DNA of 59,141 nucleotides from Zwartia panacis (GCF_030410395.1 NZ_JAUHHF010000015.1:1-59141); one strand, 5' to 3'; shown: positions 16,842 to 26,020, counted from the first letter of the stretch. The notes: generated by a model not told the origin, from the sequence alone. Program-made: numbers and translations.

Positions 16842-17440
16842 TTGATTGGCAAATTGTGATTGCGATGGCGATGTTTGCCTTCGCCTCGTCAATCACGCCA
16901 GGTCCGAACAACATGATGTTGCTCAGTTCGGGCGTGAACTTCGGCTTTCAGCGCACCATTCCCCACATGCTTGGGATTTCATCAGGTCATCTGGTGATGC
17001 TGCTCGCCATTGGCGCCGGTCTTGACCAGCTTTTCCAAGCCTTTCCGCTTGGCTATCAGATCATGAAGGTCGTTGGCTTTTGCTATCTGGTATATCTGGC
17101 CTGGCGCATTGCATTTAACCAGACGCCTTTACAGCGCGGTGAAACAAAAGGCGAACCCTTAGGCTTTATGGGAGCGGCACTATTTCAATGGGTCAATCCA
17201 AAAGCGCTTCTGATGGCAGTGACTTATTTCAGTAACTACATGCCAATCGATGCGTCAAACACGTTCATCTTTTCAACGTGTTTAATGTTTACCGCAATCA
17301 ACCTGCCTTGTCTGGCCCTGTGGGTACTGCTAGGTACCCAACTCGAACGCGTCTTATCCAAACCACGGCAGCGTCAAATATTTAACGTCGTAATGGCGCT
17401 TTTACTGATTTTGTCGATGGTGCCCGTGCTGTTTCTTTGA
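16838..17440 (+). CDS. LysE family exporter
   Basis: The 200-residue membrane protein has about six hydrophobic segments and the family signature SSITPGPNNMMLLSSG near the N terminus, with QWVNPKALLMAV in the middle. LysE/RhtB proteins export amino acids and similar small metabolites. The ATG at 16838 overlaps the PdxA-like stop by four bases, so they are co-transcribed, suggesting relief of a metabolite formed by that pathway. The substrate cannot be read from the sequence. Confidence 0.88.
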   Translation: MIDWQIVIAMAMFAFASSITPGPNNMMLLSSGVNFGFQRTIPHMLGISSGHLVMLLAIGAGLDQLFQAFPLGYQIMKVVGFCYLVYLAWRIAFNQTPLQRGETKGEPLGFMGAALFQWVNPKALLMAVTYFSNYMPIDASNTFIFSTCLMFTAINLPCLALWVLLGTQLERVLSKPRQRQIFNVVMALLLILSMVPVLFL

Positions 17441-17441
17441 C

Positions 17442-18062
17442 TCAGTGCGTCGCAACGCGTTCACGCAGCGCCACAAACAACTTAATCAAAATCAAGGTCT
17501 CCGGTACTCCGGAGATATACGCGTCGTAATAATCAAAACTCGTCTCCGCATACATTGGATCAAAGCCTGACAATCCGTCCAGATAGGAATAGACGTGCCA
17601 GGCGATGAGCGGCAACAGCCACAGCGTGCGATTTTTATCGACGGCCTGTTTTTTAATCAACCAGTATGCGAACCCTAAGTACACCACTACAAACAGCGCA
17701 AAAATACCCACTGGTATGGTGAAAAAGCCTCCGCTTTGTTCCAAAAAATCAGTCGCGGAGTTGGTCAAGAAATATGCGCCAATATTAAAAATCGAAACGT
17801 AAAAATACATTTTCCAGAGTTCATCTGGATTATCGAACGCTTTGAGCTTGACTGGAGCCACAGCGACTGAGGGAGTGGACGCTTGAGCGGATACGACAGG
17901 TGGCGCAGGTGATACGGGAGGTACAGCTGGCACAGGAGGGATGGGAGGTACAGGTGCGACAGGCTCCGCCGCTGACGCAGGCGTCAACGCGTGACCACAG
18001 GCGCTACAGAAACGGGCATCGGCCGGATTTTTAGTGCCGCATGCTGTGCAAAAAGACATCAC
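17442..18062 (-). CDS. Zinc-ribbon membrane protein of unknown function
   Basis: The N terminus is a double CxxC zinc ribbon (FCTACGTKNPADARFCSACG), followed by a Pro/Val/Ala-rich linker (residues about 33-70, VPPIPPVPAVPP type) and then about three hydrophobic segments in the C-terminal part (FNIGAYFLTN; PVGIFALFVVVYLGFAYWL; LWLLPLIAWHVYSYL). The 206-residue protein is of no family I can name. It is convergent with the LysE gene, one base from its stop, and has its own upstream gap. Confidence 0.75.
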   Translation of the reverse strand: MMSFCTACGTKNPADARFCSACGHALTPASAAEPVAPVPPIPPVPAVPPVSPAPPVVSAQASTPSVAVAPVKLKAFDNPDELWKMYFYVSIFNIGAYFLTNSATDFLEQSGGFFTIPVGIFALFVVVYLGFAYWLIKKQAVDKNRTLWLLPLIAWHVYSYLDGLSGFDPMYAETSFDYYDAYISGVPETLILIKLFVALRERVATH

Positions 18063-18125
18063 TCACCTCTACCCTGATTAAAAGTCCGTCTCATGCAACA
18101 TGTCACGGACTTTCCTAATTGATGA

Positions 18126-19070
18126 TCAGCCTACAGCGCGTCTGACAGAGTCCAAGGACATCAGCTTGAGACGCGGACCCGCTTTCATCATCTGTCCTGG
18201 CAATTGTCGACCCATCATACGCTCGACCTGCTTGGCGACTTCGATCAATTTTTCCAGATCAATGCCCGTTTCATAGCCGCACTCTTGGAGCAAATAGACC
18301 AAATCTTCGGTACAAATATTGCCTGTCGCACCCGGAGCGAAGGGACAACCACCCAGACCCGCGATTGACGACTCAAATTCACGCACGCCGAGCTGCAAGC
18401 CATTCATGACGTTGGCCAACCCCACCCCGCGTGTATTGTGGAAATGCAAAGCAATTTCCATTTCGGGGTATTTGTTGCGTACAGCATCCACCACGCGCGT
18501 CACCACAGGAGGTGTGGCCATGCCCGTCGTATCGCCAAAAGTAATGTTGCGAATCCCGTGTGCATCGTAGGAACCGACAATCTTCAAAATATTGTCGATT
18601 GAAACTTCGCCTTCGAACGGACAGCCGAACGCAGTCGCCACCGCACCACGCAGCTTGATATCCCACTGGCGGGCGATCGGCACCACCTCGGCAAAATCCG
18701 CAATCGCCTGATCAATCGATTTGTTCAAATTCGTTTTGCAATGGCTTTCGCTAGCGGAAATGAAACCCACCATCATGTCGGCCTTGGCAGCCGCGGCACG
18801 CTCAGCGCCACGCGCATTCGGTACGAGAACGGCCAGACGGACGTTTGGATTACGATGCACCTGTGCCAGCACCTCGGCCGCGTCGGCCAGTTGAGGCAGT
18901 GCGCGAGGCGACACAAAAGATGTCGCTTCGATGCTGCGGACACCCGCATCAATCAGCGCATTGATTGTTGCAACCTTGTCGGCCGTGGCGATGAACTCTG
19001 GCTCAGCTTGAAAACCATCTCGGGTCCCGACTTCGGTAACCGTCACGAAATTTTTGGATTGCTCTGACAT
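18126..19070 (-). CDS. Hydroxymethylglutaryl-CoA lyase family protein
   Basis: HMG-CoA lyase splits HMG-CoA into acetyl-CoA and acetoacetate in leucine breakdown; relatives cleave other 3-hydroxy-acyl-CoAs such as citramalyl-CoA. The 314-residue barrel shows EVGTRDGFQ (catalytic Arg-Asp), the metal site LHFHNTRGVG, and the catalytic cysteine loop GLGGCPFAPGATGN. ATG 19070 is chosen because upstream residues of the open frame are unlike the family. The class III CoA-transferase gene lies 113 bases upstream on the same strand, so the pair may activate and split one organic acid. Confidence 0.88.
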   Translation of the reverse strand: MSEQSKNFVTVTEVGTRDGFQAEPEFIATADKVATINALIDAGVRSIEATSFVSPRALPQLADAAEVLAQVHRNPNVRLAVLVPNARGAERAAAAKADMMVGFISASESHCKTNLNKSIDQAIADFAEVVPIARQWDIKLRGAVATAFGCPFEGEVSIDNILKIVGSYDAHGIRNITFGDTTGMATPPVVTRVVDAVRNKYPEMEIALHFHNTRGVGLANVMNGLQLGVREFESSIAGLGGCPFAPGATGNICTEDLVYLLQECGYETGIDLEKLIEVAKQVERMMGRQLPGQMMKAGPRLKLMSLDSVRRAVG

Positions 19071-19183
19071 GGTGATTCTCGTAAAAATAGAGTCGAATAA
19101 TGAACCAATATTACACAATGGCAGACTCGACTGATACCTGAAAGCCGACCCAATCGGATCAGGCCTACTCTGAGTCACAAAAA

Positions 19184-20362
19184 CTAAATAATTCCACGGT
19201 TTTTAAGAGAGGCAATCGCCTCAGCAGTCAAACCCAACTGCCCCAGCACTGCTTCGTTATCGACGCCTAACGTCGGTGGCGGACGATGGATTTGACAGGG
19301 TTCGTCGGAAAACTTGATCGGAAAGCCCAGCACATCGAGACGCCCGTGCTCGGGATGCTCGATCGTCAAGCGCATCTGCTGATGTTGCGTCTGCGGGTCG
19401 TCAAAGACCTCACCGATATTGAGTACCCGACCACAGGGCACCCCAGCCTCGTTGAGTTTTTCAATCCAGTGCGCGATGGGTTTTTGCCGAACCTTTTCGT
19501 TGAGCGCGGCATTGATCGCCTCGCGATTGGCAAAGCGCAGAGCATTGTTGGCAAACTCGGGGCGCTCCCGCAAGTGTTCGAGCTCGAGCGCTACCAACAG
19601 CTTGTCATAGAACGTATCGTTACTCGGCGCGATCGCGACCTGCCCATCCGAAGCCTCGAACAACCCATAAGGCGAAGCCAGCGCATGATCATTTCCCGTT
19701 CGCAAAGGCAGCTTGCCCGTCGCGAAATAGTTCGTCGCCAAAAAAGCCAGCATGCTCGTTAAACCGTCGGTCAGCGAAGTCGTGACTTCCTCACCCTGTC
19801 CCGTACGTGCGCGTCTCACTAAAGCCGCCAGAATCCCCATCGCCGCATACGAACCCGCGATCAGATCCGAGATCGGTGGCGCAGCCCGCATCGGTGGCTC
19901 ATTGGCCGCACCATTCACACTCATGAAACCGCTCATCGCCTGGGCAATGAAATCAAAAGAAGGCCGATCCGCATACGGACCATCGAGACCAAAGCCCGTG
20001 ACATTACAACTCACCAAGTCAGGCTTGATACGCGAGAGCGCCTCGCGTCCAAAACCCATCTTGTCCATGATGCCTGGACGATAGTTGTTGACCACGACAT
20101 CCGCGGTTTTGAGCAATTCGCGCAAAATGTCTTTGCCTTCAGGTGCCCGCAAATCAAGCGTGATCGAGCGCTTATTGCGGTTAAAAGAGGCGAAATAATA
20201 TGAGTACCCATTAGGCGCTTCACCCTGATGGCGGACCGGATCACCACCCTTGGGATCCTCAATCTTGATGACCTCGGCCCCCATGTCGGCCAGAAACATC
20301 GTACAAAACGGACCAGACAAAATCCGCGTAAGGTCTATGACCCGGATACCCTGAAGCTGCAT
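19184..20362 (-). CDS. Class III (CaiB/BaiF) CoA-transferase
   Basis: These enzymes move CoA between a CoA-thioester and a free acid through an aspartyl-CoA anhydride. The 392-residue protein has the opening GIRVIDLTRILSGPFCTMFLADMGAEVIKIE, NRNKRSITLDL, FDFIAQAMSGFMSVNG, and the catalytic Asp in PPISDLIAGSYAAMG. It stands between lipA and the HMG-CoA-lyase-like gene on one strand. Its partner acid is probably the substrate precursor of that lyase, for example a C5 or C6 branched dicarboxylate, but this is inference. Confidence 0.9.
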   Translation of the reverse strand: MQLQGIRVIDLTRILSGPFCTMFLADMGAEVIKIEDPKGGDPVRHQGEAPNGYSYYFASFNRNKRSITLDLRAPEGKDILRELLKTADVVVNNYRPGIMDKMGFGREALSRIKPDLVSCNVTGFGLDGPYADRPSFDFIAQAMSGFMSVNGAANEPPMRAAPPISDLIAGSYAAMGILAALVRRARTGQGEEVTTSLTDGLTSMLAFLATNYFATGKLPLRTGNDHALASPYGLFEASDGQVAIAPSNDTFYDKLLVALELEHLRERPEFANNALRFANREAINAALNEKVRQKPIAHWIEKLNEAGVPCGRVLNIGEVFDDPQTQHQQMRLTIEHPEHGRLDVLGFPIKFSDEPCQIHRPPPTLGVDNEAVLGQLGLTAEAIASLKNRGII

Positions 20363-20385
20363 ATGTTAGGTGATGACTTTGATCG

Positions 20386-21411
20386 TTATCCCGCTGCACT
20401 CAAACTCGCGGCATGCGCTTGCTCATCTGCGTGATACGAAGACCTGACCATCGCGCCAACTGCAGCGTGATGAAAGCCCATCGCATAAGCTTCACGCTCG
20501 AACATTTTGAATGTATCGGGATGCACGTAACGCAATACGGGCAAATGATGTTCAGAGGGCTGCAGATACTGGCCGATGGTCAGCATCTCGACATCATGCG
20601 CGCGCATGTCTCGCATGACCTGGAGGATTTCTTCGTCGGTTTCTCCCAGACCCAGCATCAACCCTGATTTGGTCGGTGTGTTGGGGTGACGCTTTTTGAA
20701 TTCCTGGAGGAGCTTGAGCGAGTGCATGTAGTCCGAGCCGGGACGGGCTTGCTTATACAAACGGGGCACGGTCTCGAGATTGTGGTTCATCACATCAGGC
20801 GGACCGCCGTCCAGAATCTCCAGCGCACGATCAAGACGTCCACGGAAATCCGGCACCAAGACCTCGATACGCGTCTCGGGGGACAGCTCGCGCACCTTTT
20901 GAATGCACTCCACAAAATGGGCTGCACCTCCATCACGCAGATCGTCACGATCCACAGAGGTAATCACCACATAAGTCAGCTTAAGTGCGGCGATCGTGCG
21001 CGCCAGATTGACTGGTTCGTTCACATCCAACGGATCGGGGCGACCATGTCCGACATCGCAAAACGGACAACGACGCGTACACTTGTCACCCATGATCATG
21101 AAAGTTGCCGTACCCTTGCCAAAGCACTCGCCGATGTTCGGGCAAGAGGCTTCTTCGCAGACGGTGTGCAGATTGTGCTCGCGCAAAATCCGCTTGATGT
21201 CGTAAAACCTTGAACCTGCAGGTGCGGCCTTCACTCGGATCCAGTCCGGCTTTTTCAGGCGCTCGGCAGCAACGACCTTGATCGGAATCCGCGAGGTCTT
21301 GGCCTGCGATTTCTGCTTTTGAGTCGCATCGTAGGGAGCGGCTGCAGGAGTCACGGATGAGCTCGCCGATGTGGCTGCGGCTGCAGAGGTTTGTTCAGGT
21401 TGTGTAGACAT
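20386..21411 (-). CDS. lipA: Lipoyl synthase
   Basis: LipA is a radical-SAM enzyme that inserts two sulfurs into octanoyl groups bound to lipoyl domains. Both clusters are visible: the auxiliary set [12 protein letters not shown] and the radical-SAM set [35 protein letters not shown] and GLGETDEEI are conserved. The 341 residues include a Ser/Ala/Thr-rich N-terminal extension of about 25 residues. lipB lies just upstream with a 55-base gap, in the usual order DUF493-lipB-lipA. Confidence 0.97.
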   Translation of the reverse strand: MSTQPEQTSAAAATSASSSVTPAAAPYDATQKQKSQAKTSRIPIKVVAAERLKKPDWIRVKAAPAGSRFYDIKRILREHNLHTVCEEASCPNIGECFGKGTATFMIMGDKCTRRCPFCDVGHGRPDPLDVNEPVNLARTIAALKLTYVVITSVDRDDLRDGGAAHFVECIQKVRELSPETRIEVLVPDFRGRLDRALEILDGGPPDVMNHNLETVPRLYKQARPGSDYMHSLKLLQEFKKRHPNTPTKSGLMLGLGETDEEILQVMRDMRAHDVEMLTIGQYLQPSEHHLPVLRYVHPDTFKMFEREAYAMGFHHAAVGAMVRSSYHADEQAHAASLSAAG

Positions 21412-21466
21412 AGGGTCCGTGGACGTTTTTGCACGCCCAGCCGTTCATTAACAGTGAACAATCATT

Positions 21467-22111
21467 TTACTCGTTGGAGAGTGACAAACCGCAGTACCTT
21501 GTAATTTGTTGGGACAATGTTTGCGCAACATCAACCCAGCCTGCCTTGACGCCTAGCTGCGCCATGGACACGGTCTGCAAACCTGCGTAGCCGCAGGGGT
21601 TAATCCCGTTAAACGGGGTCAAATCCATGTCCACATTGAGCGCCATACCGTGATAGGTGCAGCCATTGCGGACCTTAATGCCCAGGGCGGCGATTTTAGC
21701 GAGCTCTGCTGAAGCTTCAACGCCCGTAGGCACATATACGCCCGGCGCCCCCTCTTTACGACAGGCATTCTCGATACCGTAGAGTCTGAGGGTCTCTATG
21801 GTTGCTTCCTCGATCTGGTGCACCATCGCCTTGATAAACCGCCCGGAGCGTCTGAGATCGGCGAGGATATAAGCCATCACCTGACCGGGACCGTGATAGG
21901 TCACCTGGCCACCTCGATCAGTTTGCACAACAGGGATATTGCCCGGATTCAATACATGTTCGGGCTTGCTGGCCTGACCCAGCGTATAAACAGGCTCGTG
22001 CTCGACCAGCCAGATTTCATCCAGGGTGTCCGGAGTACGCGCCTCGGTAAAGGCTTGCATGGCACGCCAGACCGGTTCATAAGGAGTCGGACGCGGCCAG
22101 GTGCGGCTCAA
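21467..22111 (-). CDS. lipB: Octanoyl-[ACP]:protein octanoyltransferase
   Basis: LipB moves octanoate from acyl carrier protein to lipoyl domains. Seen are [40 protein letters not shown], the catalytic lysine region [19 protein letters not shown] and the catalytic cysteine in [13 protein letters not shown]. The start is uncertain: no ATG lies in a plausible place, and the TTG at 22111, one base after the DUF493 stop, gives a family-like N terminus ([17 protein letters not shown]). A longer form from 22189 would overlap DUF493 and add untypical residues. Translational coupling with DUF493 is likely. Confidence 0.92.
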   Translation of the reverse strand: MSRTWPRPTPYEPVWRAMQAFTEARTPDTLDEIWLVEHEPVYTLGQASKPEHVLNPGNIPVVQTDRGGQVTYHGPGQVMAYILADLRRSGRFIKAMVHQIEEATIETLRLYGIENACRKEGAPGVYVPTGVEASAELAKIAALGIKVRNGCTYHGMALNVDMDLTPFNGINPCGYAGLQTVSMAQLGVKAGWVDVAQTLSQQITRYCGLSLSNE

Positions 22112-22112
22112 G

Positions 22113-22385
22113 TTACAACACCACCGATACCAGCGGATGCCCGTGCAAAGCGCGGTACAGCGCGTCGAGCTGTACGCGCGAAGTGGCATTTACGGTGAAG
22201 GTCAGCCCAATATAGTTGCCGCCTTTACTCGGCCGCATTTCAACCGTCGCGGCATCAAACGCTGGGTCATGTTCAAGGACAAGCGCAGTCAACACCTGAG
22301 CGAGCTCAGGATTTTGCTTTCCCATCACTTTGATGGGAAAGGCGCACGGGTACTTGATCAGCGATTCGTTTTCTGGAATAGACAC
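22113..22385 (-). CDS. DUF493 (YbeD-like) protein
   Basis: This 90-residue protein has the DUF493 pattern [12 protein letters not shown] near the start, [18 protein letters not shown] in the centre and [14 protein letters not shown] at the end. YbeD-type proteins have an ACT-like ferredoxin fold; the role is not known, though the constant position before lipB suggests a link with lipoylation. It lies 17 bases after the aminotransferase gene and one base before the lipB start proposed here. Confidence 0.92.
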   Translation of the reverse strand: MSIPENESLIKYPCAFPIKVMGKQNPELAQVLTALVLEHDPAFDAATVEMRPSKGGNYIGLTFTVNATSRVQLDALYRALHGHPLVSVVL

Positions 22386-22402
22386 TTCAGTGACACCGTT
22401 CT

Positions 22403-23287
22403 TTATGCCAACGCCGCGATGCGAGCATCGTAGGCTGCGCGCAATTTTTGATAGACCGGTCCGGGCTTGCCGGAACCCACGGGTTTGCCATCAAGCTCAA
22501 CCACGGGCAAGACCTCGCGCGTAGCCGAAGACATCATCATCTCGTCCGCATTACGGGTTTCCTGCTCAGTCACGACACGCAACTCGAAAGGAATGCCGGT
22601 TTCTTTACAAAGCTCCTCAAACAAACCGTAACGAATGCCTTCGAGCACCAGGTTGTTTTTCAGAGGTGCGATGACCTTGCCGTTTTTCACGACCCACATA
22701 TTACTCAAAGCGCCTTCGGTCAAATTGCCGTTGCGAAACTGGACCACCTCGTCCACACCCGCGTTGACCGCGGCTTGTTTGGCCAGGACGTTGCCGAGCA
22801 GCGAGACCGATTTGATATCGCAATGCAGCCAGCGCTCATCGGGGATACTCACTAGACGCACGCCTTTTGCACGCAGTTCTGCGCTTGGGGGCGTCATGGG
22901 TGAGGCCATCGCAAAAACTGTTGGTTTGACTGTCGGCACAGGGTAGGCATGATCACGCTTAGCCACACCACGCGTGATCTGAATGTAGACCATGCAGGTT
23001 GGATCGGGCGTCTTGGAGACGAGGTCCTTGACCAGCTCCATCCATTGCGCCCTGGTCATGGGCGGCTCGATATGGATCTTGGCCAGGCTGCGCTCCAAAC
23101 GGGTGAGGTGTTGTTCCATCCGGAAGGGCTTGCCATGATAAATCGGCACGACCTCATAGATGCCGTCACCAAAAATAAAGCCTCGATCCAGCACTGAGAC
23201 TTTGGCTTCAGACAATGGTCCGAAAACGCCATTCAAATACACAATCGGATCACCCGACACACCTTGAATCAACATATTCTGAACCAT
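22403..23287 (-). CDS. Class IV aminotransferase (D-amino acid aminotransferase-like)
   Basis: PLP enzyme of fold type IV. The 294-residue protein shows FIFGDGIYEVVPIYHGKPFRM typical of D-alanine aminotransferases, the Schiff-base lysine in CDIKSVSLLGNVLAKQ and the phosphate-binding region at the C terminus (SSATREVLPVV). D-amino acid transamination would supply D-glutamate or D-alanine for peptidoglycan, which fits the PBP5-type gene 30 bases upstream. Branched-chain aminotransferase function is a less likely alternative. Confidence 0.9.
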   Translation of the reverse strand: MVQNMLIQGVSGDPIVYLNGVFGPLSEAKVSVLDRGFIFGDGIYEVVPIYHGKPFRMEQHLTRLERSLAKIHIEPPMTRAQWMELVKDLVSKTPDPTCMVYIQITRGVAKRDHAYPVPTVKPTVFAMASPMTPPSAELRAKGVRLVSIPDERWLHCDIKSVSLLGNVLAKQAAVNAGVDEVVQFRNGNLTEGALSNMWVVKNGKVIAPLKNNLVLEGIRYGLFEELCKETGIPFELRVVTEQETRNADEMMMSSATREVLPVVELDGKPVGSGKPGPVYQKLRAAYDARIAALA

Positions 23288-23317
23288 TTTTATCTATGCT
23301 CTCTTTGAGAAAAGGAA

Positions 23318-24631
23318 TCACTCAGGCTTTTTGCGGAACCACAATCTGACGGAGTCCACCGTACGGCCCACGAATCCGGCACGCTCGACGGGATCCAGCA
23401 CCAGCAGAGGGCGCGTCAACAACATTTTGTCATCCAACATGAGCGTCAGCGTGCCCACGCGCTCGTCCTTGGCCAGTGGCGCCAGCAAAGGATCCGGACG
23501 CTTGGCGATCGGCTTGACCTCACCGGCTTTGCCGCGCGGCACCGTGACCCACAAAGGCTCGGCTACGCCAAGCTTGGTGGAGTCGACTTTGCCCTGCCAG
23601 ACTTGCGCCTCGACTGCGGCGTGCGTCTGATCGAACAACTTCACTGTTTCAAAGTTCTGGAACGTCCAGTTCAACAACTTCAGACTTTCCTCTGCGCGCG
23701 TGGCCATGCTGTCAGAACCGACAATCACTGTGATCACACGGCGATCGCCACGTTTGGCGGTTGCCACCAGGCAGTAACCGGCCGCATCCGTATGTCCGGT
23801 CTTCATGCCATCCACCGAAGGATCGGCCCACAACAAGCGATTGCGGTTGGATTGCTTGATCTTGTTGTACGTAAACTCACGCATCGCGTAGTACGGAAAA
23901 TAATCGGGATGATCCGTAATCATCCGGCGCGCGATCGTCGCCAGATCACGCACAGTTGTGACGTGCTGTGGATCTGGCAAACCTGTTGTGTTGACATAGA
24001 CCGTATTGGTCATGCCCATGCGACGCGCTTCTTCGTTCATCACCGAGACAAACGCGGACTCGCTGCCCGAGACGGCTTCGGCAAGCGCCACCGACGCATC
24101 GTTCCCCGACTGGATAATCACGCCCTTGATCAGCTCATCAACCGTCACCGGTTTGCGGGGCTCGATGAACATGCGCGAACCGCGTGTTTTCCAGGCGACC
24201 TGCGAGACGTTGGCTTGCTGATCGAGCGTGATGCGCTTTTCTTTCAGCGCGTTAAACGCCACATACGCTGTCATGATTTTGGTCAGCGAGGCAGGCTCGA
24301 TTTTCATGTCAGGATTGGACGAGGCGACCACCTGGCCGCTCGTGACGTCCACGGTAATCCAGGCCTTGGCTGCGATCGCAGGCACTGGTACGGCCGAAAG
24401 ATCGCCCACCTGAACGGGCACCAAAGGCGAAGGCATGGTGGCTGTCGTCGCAGCCTCTGAAGGCGCGGCCTTGGGGGCAGACGCCTGTGATTTCTCTGTG
24501 GGTGATTTCTGCGCCCAGACCGGTGTCAGACCTGTCGTCGTCACTGCGGTGAGCGTCACCACAACTGCTATCGCGACCGAGGAGATGCTGCGTCGGCCGG
24601 CGCAAAAAAGGTGGTTAAGCATAAGAGGCAC
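23318..24631 (-). CDS. dacA: D-alanyl-D-alanine carboxypeptidase (PBP5/6 family)
   Basis: The enzyme trims the terminal D-alanine from peptidoglycan stem peptides in the periplasm. Active-site motifs are S115-L-T-K118, SGNDA, and KTGHTDAAGYCLVA. The N-terminal 40 residues are a signal peptide ending near WAQ, followed by a Ser/Ala/Pro-rich linker to about residue 80. The C-terminal PBP5 beta domain ends with VDSVRLWFRKKPE, an amphipathic membrane anchor type. At 437 residues it is longer than E. coli PBP5, due to the linker. Confidence 0.93.
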   Translation of the reverse strand: MPLMLNHLFCAGRRSISSVAIAVVVTLTAVTTTGLTPVWAQKSPTEKSQASAPKAAPSEAATTATMPSPLVPVQVGDLSAVPVPAIAAKAWITVDVTSGQVVASSNPDMKIEPASLTKIMTAYVAFNALKEKRITLDQQANVSQVAWKTRGSRMFIEPRKPVTVDELIKGVIIQSGNDASVALAEAVSGSESAFVSVMNEEARRMGMTNTVYVNTTGLPDPQHVTTVRDLATIARRMITDHPDYFPYYAMREFTYNKIKQSNRNRLLWADPSVDGMKTGHTDAAGYCLVATAKRGDRRVITVIVGSDSMATRAEESLKLLNWTFQNFETVKLFDQTHAAVEAQVWQGKVDSTKLGVAEPLWVTVPRGKAGEVKPIAKRPDPLLAPLAKDERVGTLTLMLDDKMLLTRPLLVLDPVERAGFVGRTVDSVRLWFRKKPE

Positions 24632-24670
24632 TCACAATCGTAAACAACCTATTATAGGCATGTCAGGCGT

Positions 24671-25318
24671 TCAACCAAGCGCTTTCAAACGCGTTTGCAC
24701 TAGTTGACGGAGCACCAGCAGCTTGCCGTGAAAGAAATGTCCCGCTTCGGGGATCACGACGACCGGCATCCCGATTGGACGCGCCCATTCCATCACCTCG
24801 GACAGCGGCACTACCTCATCGAGCTCGCCATGAATCACCAAGGCATCCTCAGGCGCCTTGGCATCGCTATGACGAAAACGCAAAGCCGCCGATCCGGCCA
24901 ATATGACAATATTTGGCAGATTTTTACCGGCTTTTTCCCACTGCGCGTAAAGCTGCACACCGATTGAGGTGCCAAAAGAAAACCCACCCAGCACCCAGGG
25001 CTTGGCCGCGATCTCAGGGTAGCGGACCCGAAACTGCTCTACCAACGCCGCCATATCCTGCAGCTCGCCCTTGCCATGATCAAAACTCCCACCCGAAGCG
25101 CCGATGCCCCGGAAATTAGGACGCAACGCGACCAAACCTTGCTGCACGCAGGCACGCGAGAGTGTCGTCACAACCTTGTTGTCACGCGTCCCACCCTGGG
25201 ATGGATTAGGATGGAGAATCAGTGCCCAACCGGTCGGCGCCCCCTCGGGCCAGTCCATCGCGCAATCAATGATGCCAGCCAGGCCATCAAAACTCGTATT
25301 TTCAGTATGTGTAGGCAT
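24671..25318 (-). CDS. Alpha/beta hydrolase (COG2945 type)
   Basis: A small 215-residue hydrolase. LILHPNPSQGGTRDNKVVTTL and LRPNFRGIGASGGSFDHGKGE are family hallmarks; the nucleophile serine lies in VLGGFSFGTSIG, the acid in LVIHGELDEVVPLSEV and the histidine in PEAGHFFHGKL. Its substrate is unknown. It is upstream of dacA on the same strand with a 39-base gap and may belong to the same transcript. Confidence 0.9.
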   Translation of the reverse strand: MPTHTENTSFDGLAGIIDCAMDWPEGAPTGWALILHPNPSQGGTRDNKVVTTLSRACVQQGLVALRPNFRGIGASGGSFDHGKGELQDMAALVEQFRVRYPEIAAKPWVLGGFSFGTSIGVQLYAQWEKAGKNLPNIVILAGSAALRFRHSDAKAPEDALVIHGELDEVVPLSEVMEWARPIGMPVVVIPEAGHFFHGKLLVLRQLVQTRLKALG

Positions 25319-25338
25319 AAATAGTTTTTTAAATTAGA

Positions 25339-26010
25339 TCATCGCTTGGTCGTCGCACGCATGCTGGTCAACCATTGTGCCACTTGTTCCGCAGCCTGAT
25401 CGGTCGCCGCACGCAACGCCAAAGCACCGCCCGGGGCATCCTGTGTCGTGGCAGGGACGCGCACGTTAATCAAACGCTGGCCCAGCACCTCGGACCCACG
25501 CATCAGCACCGCCTGCAACGTCAACTGCGCCTGACTCGAATTGCCATCCGGTGAAAACGTTTGCTCGAACCTCTGGAGATTGAGACGCAGCTGTGGGACA
25601 TCGCCACCCATAGTTTGCTGCAGGACTGCGCCTTGCAAGGAAAGTCGATCCACAATGCGCTGCGTCACCAGACGCGCAGGAGGCGCGACCCAGCGATAAG
25701 TCGTATAGGCCTGAGGCTGCCCCTGATCTCCCACTCGCCAGACCACCATGGTCTCGGTCAGCAGTGAAGCGGAATTTGCAGGAGGCACCGCAATCGGAGG
25801 CATCTGCGGCAATGCGCCCGCATCGCCCGTGACGGTCATCGCTCCAGCGCCCAGATCGAGTTGCTTCGGTGCAATCGCGCCATCACCCGATGCGCAGGCC
25901 GCCAGCAGACTCACGACACCCAACGCGACACAAACTTTCAAGACGCATGCTTTCAGGACGCATGCTTTCAGGACGCACACCTTCAACTTAGTCATTTGTA
26001 AATTCGTCAT
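25339..26010 (-). CDS. ABC-type transport auxiliary lipoprotein (PqiC/MlaD-associated)
   Basis: An outer-membrane lipoprotein of the ABC_trans_aux family that accompanies MCE lipid-transport systems. The signal peptide ends in a lipobox LLAAC; the mature part has YTTYRWVAPPARLVTQRIVDRLS and a C-terminal VAQWLTSM helix. The ATG at 26010 is chosen because GAGG lies eight bases upstream and it clears the end of the MCE gene; an earlier start would overlap. The signal peptide contains a tandem duplication of five-residue units (LKACV type), described separately. Last gene of the lipid-transport operon. Confidence 0.85.
   Translation of the reverse strand: MTNLQMTKLKVCVLKACVLKACVLKVCVALGVVSLLAACASGDGAIAPKQLDLGAGAMTVTGDAGALPQMPPIAVPPANSASLLTETMVVWRVGDQGQPQAYTTYRWVAPPARLVTQRIVDRLSLQGAVLQQTMGGDVPQLRLNLQRFEQTFSPDGNSSQAQLTLQAVLMRGSEVLGQRLINVRVPATTQDAPGGALALRAATDQAAEQVAQWLTSMRATTKR
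25936..25980 (-). repeat. 15-bp tandem repeats inside the lipoprotein signal peptide
   Basis: Three adjacent 15-base units (25936-25950, 25951-25965, 25966-25980) differ at three positions or fewer and encode LKACV or LKVCV units, giving four cysteines in the n/h-region before the real lipobox. A fourth, degenerate unit follows at 25981. The pattern is typical of slipped-strand duplication, and copy number could change without breaking the frame. Confidence 0.8.
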
Positions 26011-26020
26011 CTCGATATCC

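Noticed and set aside
20686-21213. Open frame opposite lipA
   Set aside because: Shadow of a highly conserved gene; no protein features.
23603-24460. 285-residue open frame on the plus strand opposite dacA
   Set aside because: It lies wholly inside a gene with all PBP5 motifs and its own product is rich in His and Arg with no recognisable domain.
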